NCBI RefSeq assembly: GCF_041154745.1
Contig: NZ_AP031573.1
Location: 2,728,001-2,792,000, forward strand
Source: Flavobacterium sp. CFS9
GTDB taxonomy: Bacteria > Bacteroidota > Bacteroidia > Flavobacteriales > Flavobacteriaceae
DNA: 64,000 nucleotides
Direction: 5' to 3'
Shown here piece by piece: positions 36,386-45,409 of this stretch. Below the pieces are notes generated by a model, which saw nothing but the letters and a program-made list of their open reading frames with translations, did no database searches and was not told the origin of the DNA. Made by a program: the position numbers and the translations under genes. Numbering within the stretch: position 1 is the first letter of the stretch; each line of letters begins with the position of its first letter.

Positions 36386-38011
36386 TTAACCTAAGAAAGG
36401 ATATCTGTAATCTTCAGGAGTTACAAACGTTTCTTTGATTGTTCTAGGAGATACCCAACGCAATAAGTTCAATGCAGAACCCGCTTTATCGTTAGTTCCT
36501 GAAGCTCTTGCTCCACCAAATGGCTGCATTCCTACAACAGCTCCTGTTGGTTTATCGTTGATGTAGAAGTTACCTGCAGCATTTCGTAATTTTACTGTAG
36601 CCACTTCAATTGCATAACGATCCTGGCTAAATACCGCTCCTGTTAAAGCATACTCAGAAGTAGTATCTACTAATTCTAAAGTCTCTTCCCATTTAGCATC
36701 TTCGTAAACATAAATAGTGATTACAGGTCCGAATAATTCGGTTTCCATTGTAGTGTATTTTGGGTTTGTAGTTACAATAACCGTTGGCTCAATAAAGTAT
36801 CCAACTGATTTATCGTAGTTTCCTCCAACAATGATTTCAGCATCAGCATCTTTTTTAGCCTGGTCGATGTAGCTCGCCAATTTATCGAAAGAACCTTCGT
36901 GGATAACCGCTGTAATAAAGTTTCCGAAATCTTCCGGAGAACCCATTTTCATTGATTTTACATCTGCAACTAATTGTTCTTTAACCGCTGGCCATAAACT
37001 TTGCGGAATATAAGCTCTTGAAGCTGCAGAACATTTTTGTCCCTGAAATTCAAATGCCCCACGAGCAATTCCTGTAGCTACTTGTTTTACGTTAGCGCTT
37101 GGGTGTGCAATGATAAAATCTTTACCACCAGTTTCTCCAACGATTCTTGGGTAAGTTTTGTAATGGTGAATGTTAGCACCAATTTTAGCCCAGATGTCTT
37201 TGAATACATGAGTTGATCCTGTAAAGTGAACTCCTGCAAAATCACGGCTTGCTAATACAGTATCCGTAATCATTAAAGCATCACCAAAAACAACATTGAT
37301 AACCCCGTCAGGAACACCTGCTTCTTTGAAAATATCGATAATGATTTTTGCAGAGAAAACCTGGCTGTCGCTTGGTTTCCAAACCACAACGTTACCCATC
37401 ATAGCAGCACTTGCAGGAAGATTGGCAGCGATAGCAGTAAAGTTGAAAGGAGTAATAGCGTAAACAAAACCTTCAAGAGGTCTGTATTCCAGACGGTTCC
37501 AGGTAGAAGAATCTGATTTTGGCTGATCTCCGTAAATCTGAGTCATGAATTCTACGTTGTAACGTAAAAAGTCGATTAGCTCGCAAGCAGCATCAATTTC
37601 TGCCTGGTGAATATTTTTAGACTGACCGATCATTGTTGCTGCATTAATGCGGGCTCTGTATGGACCAGCAATAAGTTCAGCAGCTTTTAAGAAAATGGCG
37701 GCACGTTGTTCCCATGCCATATCTGCCCATGCTTTTCTTGATTCAAGTGCATTGGCAATTGCTTTTTCGATATGTTGTTTTTCAGCTAAGTGGTAGGTTC
37801 CTACGATATGTTTGTGATCGTGAGGAGCTGATATTGTTCTTGTATTTCCAGTTCTGATTTCTTCGCTTCCGATATATAATGGCACGTCGATTTTAGAGTT
37901 CCACAAAGTAGTGTAAGCCGCCTGTACTGCTGCTTTTTCTGGTGAGTTAGGTGCGTATCCTTTTACCGGTTCGTTTACCGCTTTTGGTACGTGAAAGAAT
38001 CCTTTTAGCAT
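36386..38011 (-). CDS. pruA: L-glutamate gamma-semialdehyde dehydrogenase
   Basis: 541 residues from ATG 38011 (GFFHVPKAVNEPVKGY); nine upstream TTG-frame residues are rejected. It oxidises glutamate semialdehyde/P5C to glutamate with NAD in proline breakdown. The active-site Glu is in VGETGGKDF and the nucleophilic Cys in FEFQGQKCSAASRAY; FTGSTHVF binds NAD. Length and motifs fit the stand-alone enzyme, without a fused proline dehydrogenase (which is not in the window). Confidence 0.94.
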   Translation of the reverse strand: MLKGFFHVPKAVNEPVKGYAPNSPEKAAVQAAYTTLWNSKIDVPLYIGSEEIRTGNTRTISAPHDHKHIVGTYHLAEKQHIEKAIANALESRKAWADMAWEQRAAIFLKAAELIAGPYRARINAATMIGQSKNIHQAEIDAACELIDFLRYNVEFMTQIYGDQPKSDSSTWNRLEYRPLEGFVYAITPFNFTAIAANLPASAAMMGNVVVWKPSDSQVFSAKIIIDIFKEAGVPDGVINVVFGDALMITDTVLASRDFAGVHFTGSTHVFKDIWAKIGANIHHYKTYPRIVGETGGKDFIIAHPSANVKQVATGIARGAFEFQGQKCSAASRAYIPQSLWPAVKEQLVADVKSMKMGSPEDFGNFITAVIHEGSFDKLASYIDQAKKDADAEIIVGGNYDKSVGYFIEPTVIVTTNPKYTTMETELFGPVITIYVYEDAKWEETLELVDTTSEYALTGAVFSQDRYAIEVATVKLRNAAGNFYINDKPTGAVVGMQPFGGARASGTNDKAGSALNLLRWVSPRTIKETFVTPEDYRYPFLG

Positions 38012-38165
38012 GTTATTTAAAATTAGATAATTAGACAATTTAAGAATTAGACGATTTGATTGTTACGAATAATCTAACGCTGCACAAAAGTACAAAGGAT
38101 AAATTAATAATTTGACAAATTTGTGATTAAGATAACGATAAAAAAGGCAGTTTTAAACCGAATTT

Positions 38166-38552
38166 TTAGTTTAAAGCAAAAGGAGCACACATTCTGAAAG
38201 TAGGAACAATTACTTTGAATGTTTTGGTAGTGGTAAAGTTGATCATATTAAAATGACCTTTCATCGCACCATAAGGAGACGACAATAAACAGCCTGAACT
38301 GTAAGTGTGATTTTCACCAGGTTTTAAAACCGGTTTTTTTCCAATAACACCTTCACCGTCAACAATCTCAAGGTCGTTTAATGAGTCGAAAATTTCCCAG
38401 TGACGGGAAGTTAACTGAACAGAATCTTTGCTGTGATTTTCGATTGTAACGACATAGCTAAAAGCAAAGTGAATCTTATAGTTTTTGAAGTAAGTACCTT
38501 CAAAACTAGTCAAAACAGATATTTTTATGCCTCTTGTTATCTGAGAAACCAT
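38166..38552 (-). CDS. apaG: ApaG protein
   Basis: 128 residues, one ApaG fibronectin-like domain. Conserved stretches are FAYVVTIENHS-like FSYVVTIENHSKDSVQL, SRHWEIFDS, then GEGVIGKKPVLKPGENHTYSSG and SPYGAMKGHF. ApaG mutants of enterobacteria affect Co/Mg efflux and diadenosine tetraphosphate levels; the mechanism is unresolved. It lies between pruA and the T9SS plug gene on the same strand. Confidence 0.93.
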   Translation of the reverse strand: MVSQITRGIKISVLTSFEGTYFKNYKIHFAFSYVVTIENHSKDSVQLTSRHWEIFDSLNDLEIVDGEGVIGKKPVLKPGENHTYSSGCLLSSPYGAMKGHFNMINFTTTKTFKVIVPTFRMCAPFALN

Positions 38553-38631
38553 ACTAAAGTAGTATATATGTGTGCGTTATAGGTGCAAAGCTACGAAAAA
38601 AAATCTTTCTGCCTAAATCCTTAACAATGTT

Positions 38632-39894
38632 TTAATTTATGATGTTTATTGAGTTTGCATTTCCTTTACCAATCACTCTCTGGTATCGATCTGTGCTTTC
38701 TCTGTAATATACCAGGATGGTGTATTCATTTTCAGTCTGATAAAAGTTTCCGTCTATGGCATTTTCATAATCAATCACTCCTTTTTTATCGGCAACCGTG
38801 TATTGAAAAGCAGTAAAACCCTGTTTGATCACAATTGCTTTTTCAAAAATACCTTTCTCTGAATTATAATCCATCTTATATTCCGGAGCTAAGCTGTAAT
38901 TGTTGAACATCCCGCTGATATAAATATCCTTATTAGAAGACCTGAATGTAGGAGCGGACAGGCTGAAATATACCCAGGCATAATCAGCTTCGATTTCATT
39001 GTTGGAAGCATTGATATTCTTCACTACGAAATTTCCGTTTACATCCTGATTGTTCGAGTAAATCTGATTGGCTCTTGCCAGATTGGTAAACAAATAAGAG
39101 TTATAGATGTCGCCGCTGGTTCCTACCTTAGCTACATTGGTACTTGCTGCGCGGATGTCTTTGTTTTCAAAATACAAAAACTCATTCCCGCCCCAAAACT
39201 GAGTTTCTTTATCGTATTTGTATACCAGTTGATTTCCCAGAGTGTATTGCGGTACAATATTTTTAATCGAGGTGTTAAAGTTGCCATTCTGAAAGAGCAG
39301 TACTTTTACATTTTGTAGCGGAGTCTGAAAAACAATGTCATTAGAGCTGATGTTAAAATCCAGATTTTGTTTGTGTTCTATGTTAGACAAATCCCGGCTT
39401 CTTTTTACCTGAGTCGCTACAGTACAGCGGTTTTCAAATAAAATAAACTTTCTTGATAGCACCACTTCTTTGTCCTCATTTAAAATACGAAGCATATAAT
39501 TGCCGGAAAGACGCAGCTGACTGGTAAACTGATTCGGGAAAGGAAGTCGGTAATGGGAATAGATTTGAAGGGTATTAAACGAATTTGAATAATCTGTAAT
39601 TCGCTGATTGTCAAAACCGCTGATATAGTCTGTCTTCGGAATATCAGTTGGTCTCCAGTTGTAATCGCAGTGTATCACATCAAAATAATAATTGGCTTCA
39701 TTGCCAAATAAATCGTCAAATTGAAATTGAAATGCTTCCCCCAATTCAAAGATCGGAACCACATTAGCACCGTTCTGAACAAAAGAGACAGTTTTAATAT
39801 TGTATGGCGGATTTACTTCGGTTTGTACTTCCTGAGCAGCAGCTGAAGCAAAAATGAAAAATATAAGGAGGTTTCTAACTATTTTTTTTGGCAT
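38632..39894 (-). CDS. Type IX secretion system plug protein (DUF5103)
   Basis: 420 residues from ATG 39894, which opens a signal peptide (KKIVRNLLIFFIFASAAAQ); 39 upstream TTG-frame residues overlapping the helicase gene are rejected. It matches the DUF5103 family, later recognised as the periplasmic plug that closes the SprA translocon of F. johnsoniae. Features are NPPYNIKTVSFVQNG at the start, FDVIHCDYNWRPTDI, and LRLSGNYMLRIL, with beta-rich repeats throughout. No other T9SS genes are in the window, which is usual since they are scattered. Confidence 0.85.
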   Translation of the reverse strand: MPKKIVRNLLIFFIFASAAAQEVQTEVNPPYNIKTVSFVQNGANVVPIFELGEAFQFQFDDLFGNEANYYFDVIHCDYNWRPTDIPKTDYISGFDNQRITDYSNSFNTLQIYSHYRLPFPNQFTSQLRLSGNYMLRILNEDKEVVLSRKFILFENRCTVATQVKRSRDLSNIEHKQNLDFNISSNDIVFQTPLQNVKVLLFQNGNFNTSIKNIVPQYTLGNQLVYKYDKETQFWGGNEFLYFENKDIRAASTNVAKVGTSGDIYNSYLFTNLARANQIYSNNQDVNGNFVVKNINASNNEIEADYAWVYFSLSAPTFRSSNKDIYISGMFNNYSLAPEYKMDYNSEKGIFEKAIVIKQGFTAFQYTVADKKGVIDYENAIDGNFYQTENEYTILVYYRESTDRYQRVIGKGNANSINIIN

Positions 39895-39976
39895 CTTATT
39901 AAGTTGTAAGATTGTAAATATAACAATTTTATAGAACCTAATAAGATGCTGTTTTACAGGTTTTGAAAACAATTTA

Positions 39977-42883
39977 TCAGGAACCCAGCAGGTATTCCAG
40001 ATTAGCTTCAATTTCGTGGCTGATATGACTTTCTTCCAAAAGTGAATCCGACAATAGTTTTTTGTTTTCCTGTAACTTGATAATTTTTTCTTCGACTGTA
40101 TTCTTCGAAATAAAGCGAATCACGTTTACTTTGTTCAATTGTCCGATGCGATGTGCTCTTCCCACTCCCTGTTTTTCTGCAAAAGGATTCCACCATGGAT
40201 CTAAGAACAGCACATAAGAAGCCTTGGTAATGTTCAGACCAACTCCACCTGCTTTAAGCGAAATAAAGAATAACAAAGGGTTTTCTTTCTCCTGAAATCG
40301 TTTTACCTGCTGTTCTCTTTTTTGTGAAGGAGTTTCGCCGGTAATCTCACAATATTCTATTTGGTTTTCTTTGCACCAATCCGTGTAAAAATTCAAATTG
40401 GTCACAAAGGAGCTGAAAATGATGACTTTTTGTTTTCCTTTGACTAAGTTTTTCAGATAATTCGTAACGGCAATATATTTTCCGGAATCAACTTCAGAAT
40501 CCTGATCGACCATTTTGGGATGATTGCTCAGCTGTCTCAATTTCATCAAAGTGTTGATAATACTGATTTTATCCGGGCCGGAACCGTCCGTTTTCAGTAA
40601 AAAGTTACGTGCTTTTGATTTCTCTTTTTCGTATAGTTTTTCCTGTTCAGCATCCATGTTACAGTAATAAACCTGCTCTGTCAATTCAGGTAAATCTTTT
40701 AAAACCTGTTCTTTGGTTCTTCTTAAAATATAAGGCTGGATGAGGTTTTTTAATTCATTTAAAACTTCTTCGTTTTGTTTTTTCTCGATTGGATTTTTGA
40801 AATTCTCCATGAAAAAAGCATAACTCCCCAAAATATCCGGATTTATAAACTGCATCTGCGACCATAGATCATCAAGCGAATTTTCGATGGGTGTACCACT
40901 CAAAGCAATTTTATGCCCCGTGCTGATTTTATTGATGGCTTTAAAAATCTTAGAATCTTTGTTTTTAATGTATTGACTTTCGTCTAAAATCAAATAACGG
41001 AAATCATATTTTTCTAAGATGGAAATATCACGATGAACAATGCTGTAACTCGTAAAAATTAAATCGGTTGAATTTAATCGACTTGCCAGCAATTTTCGGT
41101 CATTGCCCACGTATTGTATTTTCGAAAAATGAGGCGTAAACTTTCCGGCTTCATTGTACCAGTTGAAAACCAAAGAAGAGGGAAGTACAATCAAAGCTTT
41201 TAATGGTTCTCTTTCGATAGTTGTATCGTTAGAGAATAAATCAAAATTGGTCGTCTTGGTTGTAAAGCCCAACTGCTCCTGTACCGCCACTAAAACCGCT
41301 AAAGTCTGAAGCGTTTTTCCAAGTCCCATATCATCGGCCAGACACGCGCCAAGATTAGCATTAAAGTGACCCAAAAGCCATTTTACACCGTCAATCTGAT
41401 ACGGTCTTAAGGTCGCTTTTAGTAAATCGGAAGCTGTAAATTCGGCTTTATGAATCTGATCCGGATCATTATCAATTTCTGAAATTCCGTCTAAAGCTGT
41501 AAAATTACTTTTACGCAGTAAAACGGCACCATTTTCTGTTTTTGCCAATTTTGCCAGAGAGCCGTATTTGCTAAACCATTCCAGCGGAATCAAAAAGTAA
41601 TTTCCGTCAGGCAGCATAAAAAGTCTTTCCTTGCTTTTTATGTTTGGAATTATTTCGCTGAAATTGATTTTATAAGGGCCAATTGTAATGATTATTTTAA
41701 TGTCGAACCAATCGGCTTTTGTTTCTTTAGCAATTGAAATGGTGTTGCTTTCGGTAATGATTTCTTTACTTTCGAGTTTGAGATTCTGAATGGTGAAACC
41801 CAGACTTTCGAGTTGTTCTTTATGGTCAATAATGAATTGAATATTGACATATGGATCAGAAGTTTCAGCATCTGAACTTAATCCGAATAATTCATTTTTG
41901 ATTTTTGTTAAACCAAGACTGAGTAGTTTGTCTGTATAGAAAGCCTCATCAGCGCTTCGTTTGAACTGAATAATTTTAGGTTCGTTTGCAACACTAAAAT
42001 CAACAAAAGAGTGTGTCTTTTTGGTTTTACCCGCATCAAACGTATAGCCGTTATAGTCAAAATAAAGGTTGAGGTAATAACAGTTTTTAAAGAAATCAAA
42101 AACAGGCTGAATCGTACAGGAGACAATGGTGTCGCGAAGCTCAATTTCAAAACCGGTGGATTCGATGTCGATTTTTTTTGCTATTTCCGGGATGAAGTTC
42201 TTGAAGTAATTGTCAACTAATTTTGATGGTATTTCGATTGATTTCTTCTTTAAAAAAGGAAGCAGTTTTTTAGAATTAAGTTCTTTTAACTGTCCCAGTT
42301 TTTTGTCGATAATCAGCCAGCTTGGTTCGTCCAAAAGAATTTCAACATTGCTGTTCATAGGCAGAAAGCTGGTTTGATCTTCTTTTAAAGACAAAGTATA
42401 AGTAATTCCTTCGTTATGTTTATCAAACTGAATCTGAGGTTCAAATTCATGAAGTTTGATGTTGACTCTCGAGCGATAAAAATCTTTTTCCAGTCCCATA
42501 TTGATGGACAACGGGAATTCCTCTTTTACAAGCAAATTGTAAAAGGAGCCTAAATTCAGCTGCAAATGCTGACGAATAGCAAATTCAATTTTGGAATCTT
42601 TTTGTAAGTCAGCAATCGTTTTTGCCGATTTGATTTTTTTGCTGAATTTTTTAAATATGAATTCAGTTTTTAAAGATTCGCAAACCGTCAGTATTTTTTG
42701 AGTACTGAGATTTAAATGCTCTGAAGTAATTCCTAAACTTTCAAGTACTTCTGTAGTTGCTTTTTTGTCCAGGTATTTGATATCATCGGTGTTCTCAATA
42801 ATATAGGCGGTTGGGAGATAGACATTCAGATTTTTTTCAAAACTGACGTCAAAACAAAATTGAAATGATTTTGAAAGTTCCAA
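39977..42883 (-). CDS. SNF2-family DEAD/DEAH helicase
   Basis: 968 residues. The C-terminal half is a Swi2/Snf2 ATPase: Walker A in CLADDMGLGKTLQTLA (near 515-525), Walker B DESQYIKN, GTPIENSLDDLW, and the second RecA lobe ending GGVGLNITKASYVLF and QGVGRAHRIGQ (near 911-921). The N-terminal 480 residues are not recognised. It should translocate on DNA to remodel protein complexes; RapA-like RNA polymerase recycling is possible. The start is TTG 42883: no ATG lies between the upstream stop (42911) and residue 129. Confidence 0.9.
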   Translation of the reverse strand: MELSKSFQFCFDVSFEKNLNVYLPTAYIIENTDDIKYLDKKATTEVLESLGITSEHLNLSTQKILTVCESLKTEFIFKKFSKKIKSAKTIADLQKDSKIEFAIRQHLQLNLGSFYNLLVKEEFPLSINMGLEKDFYRSRVNIKLHEFEPQIQFDKHNEGITYTLSLKEDQTSFLPMNSNVEILLDEPSWLIIDKKLGQLKELNSKKLLPFLKKKSIEIPSKLVDNYFKNFIPEIAKKIDIESTGFEIELRDTIVSCTIQPVFDFFKNCYYLNLYFDYNGYTFDAGKTKKTHSFVDFSVANEPKIIQFKRSADEAFYTDKLLSLGLTKIKNELFGLSSDAETSDPYVNIQFIIDHKEQLESLGFTIQNLKLESKEIITESNTISIAKETKADWFDIKIIITIGPYKINFSEIIPNIKSKERLFMLPDGNYFLIPLEWFSKYGSLAKLAKTENGAVLLRKSNFTALDGISEIDNDPDQIHKAEFTASDLLKATLRPYQIDGVKWLLGHFNANLGACLADDMGLGKTLQTLAVLVAVQEQLGFTTKTTNFDLFSNDTTIEREPLKALIVLPSSLVFNWYNEAGKFTPHFSKIQYVGNDRKLLASRLNSTDLIFTSYSIVHRDISILEKYDFRYLILDESQYIKNKDSKIFKAINKISTGHKIALSGTPIENSLDDLWSQMQFINPDILGSYAFFMENFKNPIEKKQNEEVLNELKNLIQPYILRRTKEQVLKDLPELTEQVYYCNMDAEQEKLYEKEKSKARNFLLKTDGSGPDKISIINTLMKLRQLSNHPKMVDQDSEVDSGKYIAVTNYLKNLVKGKQKVIIFSSFVTNLNFYTDWCKENQIEYCEITGETPSQKREQQVKRFQEKENPLLFFISLKAGGVGLNITKASYVLFLDPWWNPFAEKQGVGRAHRIGQLNKVNVIRFISKNTVEEKIIKLQENKKLLSDSLLEESHISHEIEANLEYLLGS

Positions 42884-43037
42884 GATTAAGGGGCTGTTGG
42901 AAGTTAGAGATTAGTTGAACTGAAAAGCAATAGCTAAACAGTACTTCGAAAATAGAAAAATCTTATTTTCAGAGTACTGTTTGAAAGGGTGTTAAACGAA
43001 TTGCTATCGTTTAATATTTTATGAAAAAAGGAATTCT

Positions 43038-43811
43038 TTAGTTTTCCTGTTTAAAGCAAAGCGGGATGATTTCACCTTTTGCCAAACAATATTTTTCTAC
43101 CAGTTCCGGAGCAATTTTATGGGTGTAGTCTTCTTCGATTACGATAAAACCGATGCTTCTTAACTTGTCAAAATAATCACGGCCATAAATACGTACGTGA
43201 TCGTACTGACCAAATATTCTCGCACGTTCTTTTTGATCGGTGATGGTATCGTCAGCAAAAGTAACGGCTCTTGATAAGTCTTGTGGGATTTGAAGAATCG
43301 CCATTCCACCTGGTTTTAAAACGCGAAATAACTCCTGCATAGCTTTGGTGTCATCCGGAATATGTTCTAAAACGTGGTTGCATAGAATAACATCGTATTC
43401 GTTGTCTTTAAAAGGTAAATTACAAATGTCTGCTTTTACATCTGCTAAAGGCGAAAACAAATCGGTTGTAGTATAATCCAGGTTTTTCTGCTTGCGGAAT
43501 CTTTTGTAAAAAGCCTGTTCCGGAGCAAAATGCAATACTTTTTTAGGTGCTGTAAAAAAATCAGTCTGATCGTTTAAATACAGCCACAGTAAACGGTGTC
43601 TCTCTAATGAAAGGGTACTTGGTGAAAGCACATTGTTACGCTGTTTCCCGTATCCATAAGGTAAAAAACTTCTAAAACTTTTCCCGTCAATCGGATCAGT
43701 ATATCTGCTTCCTCTTAATGATAAAGCTAAAACAGGGCGCGCCACATAACTTAAGCGAATTAATATTGGACGGGGTATTGTATTAAGTACTAATTTAAAA
43801 AGTTTCTTCAC
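43038..43811 (-). CDS. Class I SAM-dependent methyltransferase
   Basis: 257 residues; start is GTG 43811 (KKLFKLVLNTIPRP). The Methyltransf_11 core has KVLHFAPEQAF for the SAM loop (unusual, with no GxGxG), TTDLFSPLADVKADICNLPF, and CNHVLEHIPDDTKAMQELFRVL. The LEHI motif is typical of the class. The target is unknown; small molecules or surface glycans are possible. It lies directly beyond the GxxExxY cassette from map. Confidence 0.85.
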   Translation of the reverse strand: MKKLFKLVLNTIPRPILIRLSYVARPVLALSLRGSRYTDPIDGKSFRSFLPYGYGKQRNNVLSPSTLSLERHRLLWLYLNDQTDFFTAPKKVLHFAPEQAFYKRFRKQKNLDYTTTDLFSPLADVKADICNLPFKDNEYDVILCNHVLEHIPDDTKAMQELFRVLKPGGMAILQIPQDLSRAVTFADDTITDQKERARIFGQYDHVRIYGRDYFDKLRSIGFIVIEEDYTHKIAPELVEKYCLAKGEIIPLCFKQEN

Positions 43812-43825
43812 GGTAAATGTATTTG

Positions 43826-44336
43826 AACACGAATTTCACTAATTAACACGGATTAATGTTGTGGTGAAATTTCACGAACCTTGATTTGGGTTAAAGTATT
43901 ATTCTTTTATATTTAAGGCTGTCTTCTCCAAAATTAACTAGTAAGCCCAGTTTGTGTTTTGTGATGCGGCCAGATAATTTAATGTTTGTTTTATTTCACT
44001 TGTTGTTAGAGCTGTAATTGCTTTAAGTTCCAGAATAATTTCGTCAAAAATAACAAAGTCTGCAAAATAGTAACTAGGCAATATGATGTCTTTATAAACA
44101 ATATTATATTTTAGTTCCCGATTGTAAGGGATGTTGTTTTTTCGAAATTCATATTCTAAAGCATCACCATAAACCTTTTCACTATGTCCCTTTCCTAAAA
44201 TTTTATGGACTTCCATGCAGATTTCTATAATTTTATAAGATTCCTCTTTTAAATATAAATCACTCATCATTCAGTCTTTCAATCGGTGTAATTTCAGCAA
44301 AAACAATATTTCGTGTTAATTAGTGAAATTTGTGTT
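43826..44336. mobile_element. Cassette with 25-bp terminal inverted repeats carrying a GxxExxY gene
   Basis: The left arm (43826-43850: AACACGAATTTCACTAATTA, then ACACG) and the inverse of the right arm (44312-44336) match in 24 of 25 positions. The 511-bp unit contains only the GxxExxY gene. It fits tightly: the right arm overlaps the first two bases of the map stop codon and the left arm lies 14 bases from the methyltransferase GTG. There is no transposase apart from the nuclease-fold gene. A mobile status is inferred from repeats and related empty hairpins at 11679 and 45228; no target duplication was found. Confidence 0.5.
43891..44270 (-). pseudogene. GxxExxY protein (PD-(D/E)XK nuclease superfamily), frameshifted near its end
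   Basis: The open frame 43938-44270 gives 110 residues. The name motif is in GKGHSEKVY (about 28-36). The nuclease-fold core is intact: Asp in YFADFVIFDE, the E-x-K pair in IILELKAI, and a following Gln in IKQTLNYL. After LAASQNT the frame ends in NWAY. Adding one base near 43951-43958 restores KLGLLVNFGEDSLKYKRIIL and a stop at 43891, the normal family ending. So one base was lost recently, past the catalytic part; activity may survive. Family function is not known. Flanked by 25-bp inverted repeats. Confidence 0.8.
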
Positions 44337-45153
44337 ATAAAACTAACGGCACTTTTCTGAATTCGTCTTCTTCGTTGCTTTCGATTCCAAGCGCTTTGTA
44401 GATGTATTGAAAAGTCGATAAGATTTCTGGTTTACCGTCAACTAAAGCTACGTCGTGTTCGAAATGAGCACTTGCTTTTCCGTCTGCGGTAGTGATTGTC
44501 CAGCCGTCTTTGTGTTGTTTGATATTTCGGGTTCCAAGATTGATCATAGGCTCGATTGCTACAACCATTCCTTCAACAAACAGTTTTCCGCGGCCGCGTT
44601 TTCCGTAGTTTGGCATTTCAGGTTCTTCGTGCATTTTCTGCCCTAAACCGTGTCCTACCAATTCGCGAACCACTCCGTATCCGTGAGCTTCTGTATATTT
44701 CTGGATCGCATTTCCAACATCTTCCACGCGATTTCCGGCTTTAAATTCTCTGATTCCTACGTAAAGAGATTCTTTAGTTACTTTCAAAAGTTTTTTTACT
44801 TCCGGAGCAACTTCTCCAATTTCGAAACTATAGGCATGATCACCGTGATATCCATTTTTGAATGCACCACAATCTACTGAAATAACGTCACCATTTTTTA
44901 AAGGTATATTGTTCGGAATTCCGTGTACAACCTGAGAGTTTGGACTCATACAAAGTGAATTCGGGAAATCATACAGTCCTAAGAAGCTTGGAACTGCACC
45001 GTGATCACGGATAAATTCTTCAGCCAGTTTGTCCAGGTATAATGTAGTTACTCCTTCTTTAATTTCAGAAGCAATCATTCCTAATGTTTTAGATACGATC
45101 AAAGCACTTTCGCGCATTAATTCGATTTCTTCACGTGATTTTACAATAATCAT
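44335..45153 (-). CDS. map: Methionine aminopeptidase, type I
   Basis: 272 residues, normal for type Ia. It removes the initiator Met from new proteins. The five metal ligands are all present: Asp94, Asp105, His168, Glu201 and Glu232. Substrate His residues are His78 (VVHGIP) and His175 (KMHEEP). The last 20 residues extend past the usual core. The stop codon overlaps the right arm of the GxxExxY cassette. Confidence 0.96.
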   Translation of the reverse strand: MIIVKSREEIELMRESALIVSKTLGMIASEIKEGVTTLYLDKLAEEFIRDHGAVPSFLGLYDFPNSLCMSPNSQVVHGIPNNIPLKNGDVISVDCGAFKNGYHGDHAYSFEIGEVAPEVKKLLKVTKESLYVGIREFKAGNRVEDVGNAIQKYTEAHGYGVVRELVGHGLGQKMHEEPEMPNYGKRGRGKLFVEGMVVAIEPMINLGTRNIKQHKDGWTITTADGKASAHFEHDVALVDGKPEILSTFQYIYKALGIESNEEDEFRKVPLVL

Positions 45154-45227
45154 AATTTCGGATTTTCAGTTCGCAAAAGTACAAATTTTAATATTATTTT
45201 TTTTATGTTGATAAGTTTAAAATTTTC

Positions 45228-45337
45228 CGCCACGAATTCACGAATTCAAATCAATTAGATTGTGCTTGAGTATATGGATTTAGTAAATGAATCTTTAAGC
45301 GTAAAATTTATAAAGAAAAATTCGTGAATTTGTGGCG
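45228..45337. repeat. 110-bp hairpin element with CACGAATT-type arms (empty copy)
   Basis: CGCCACGAATTCACGAATT (45228-45246) and the inverse of 45319-45337 match 18 of 19. The spacer is 72 bases and non-coding. As in the GxxExxY cassette, the single mismatch is CACGAATT in one arm against CACAAATT in the other. It lies between the divergent map and DUF445 genes, 73 bases before the DUF445 ATG. Confidence 0.65.
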
Positions 45338-45409
45338 AACAGATCATTAATAAGAATTAGCAGTTCACAGAAAAAACGTAAATTAGTAATCATTGAAATG
45401 AATTAAATT

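Noticed and set aside
39895..40011. 39-residue extension of the T9SS plug protein overlapping the helicase gene
   Set aside because: A signal peptide begins at ATG 39894; the extension reads the helicase gene out of frame.
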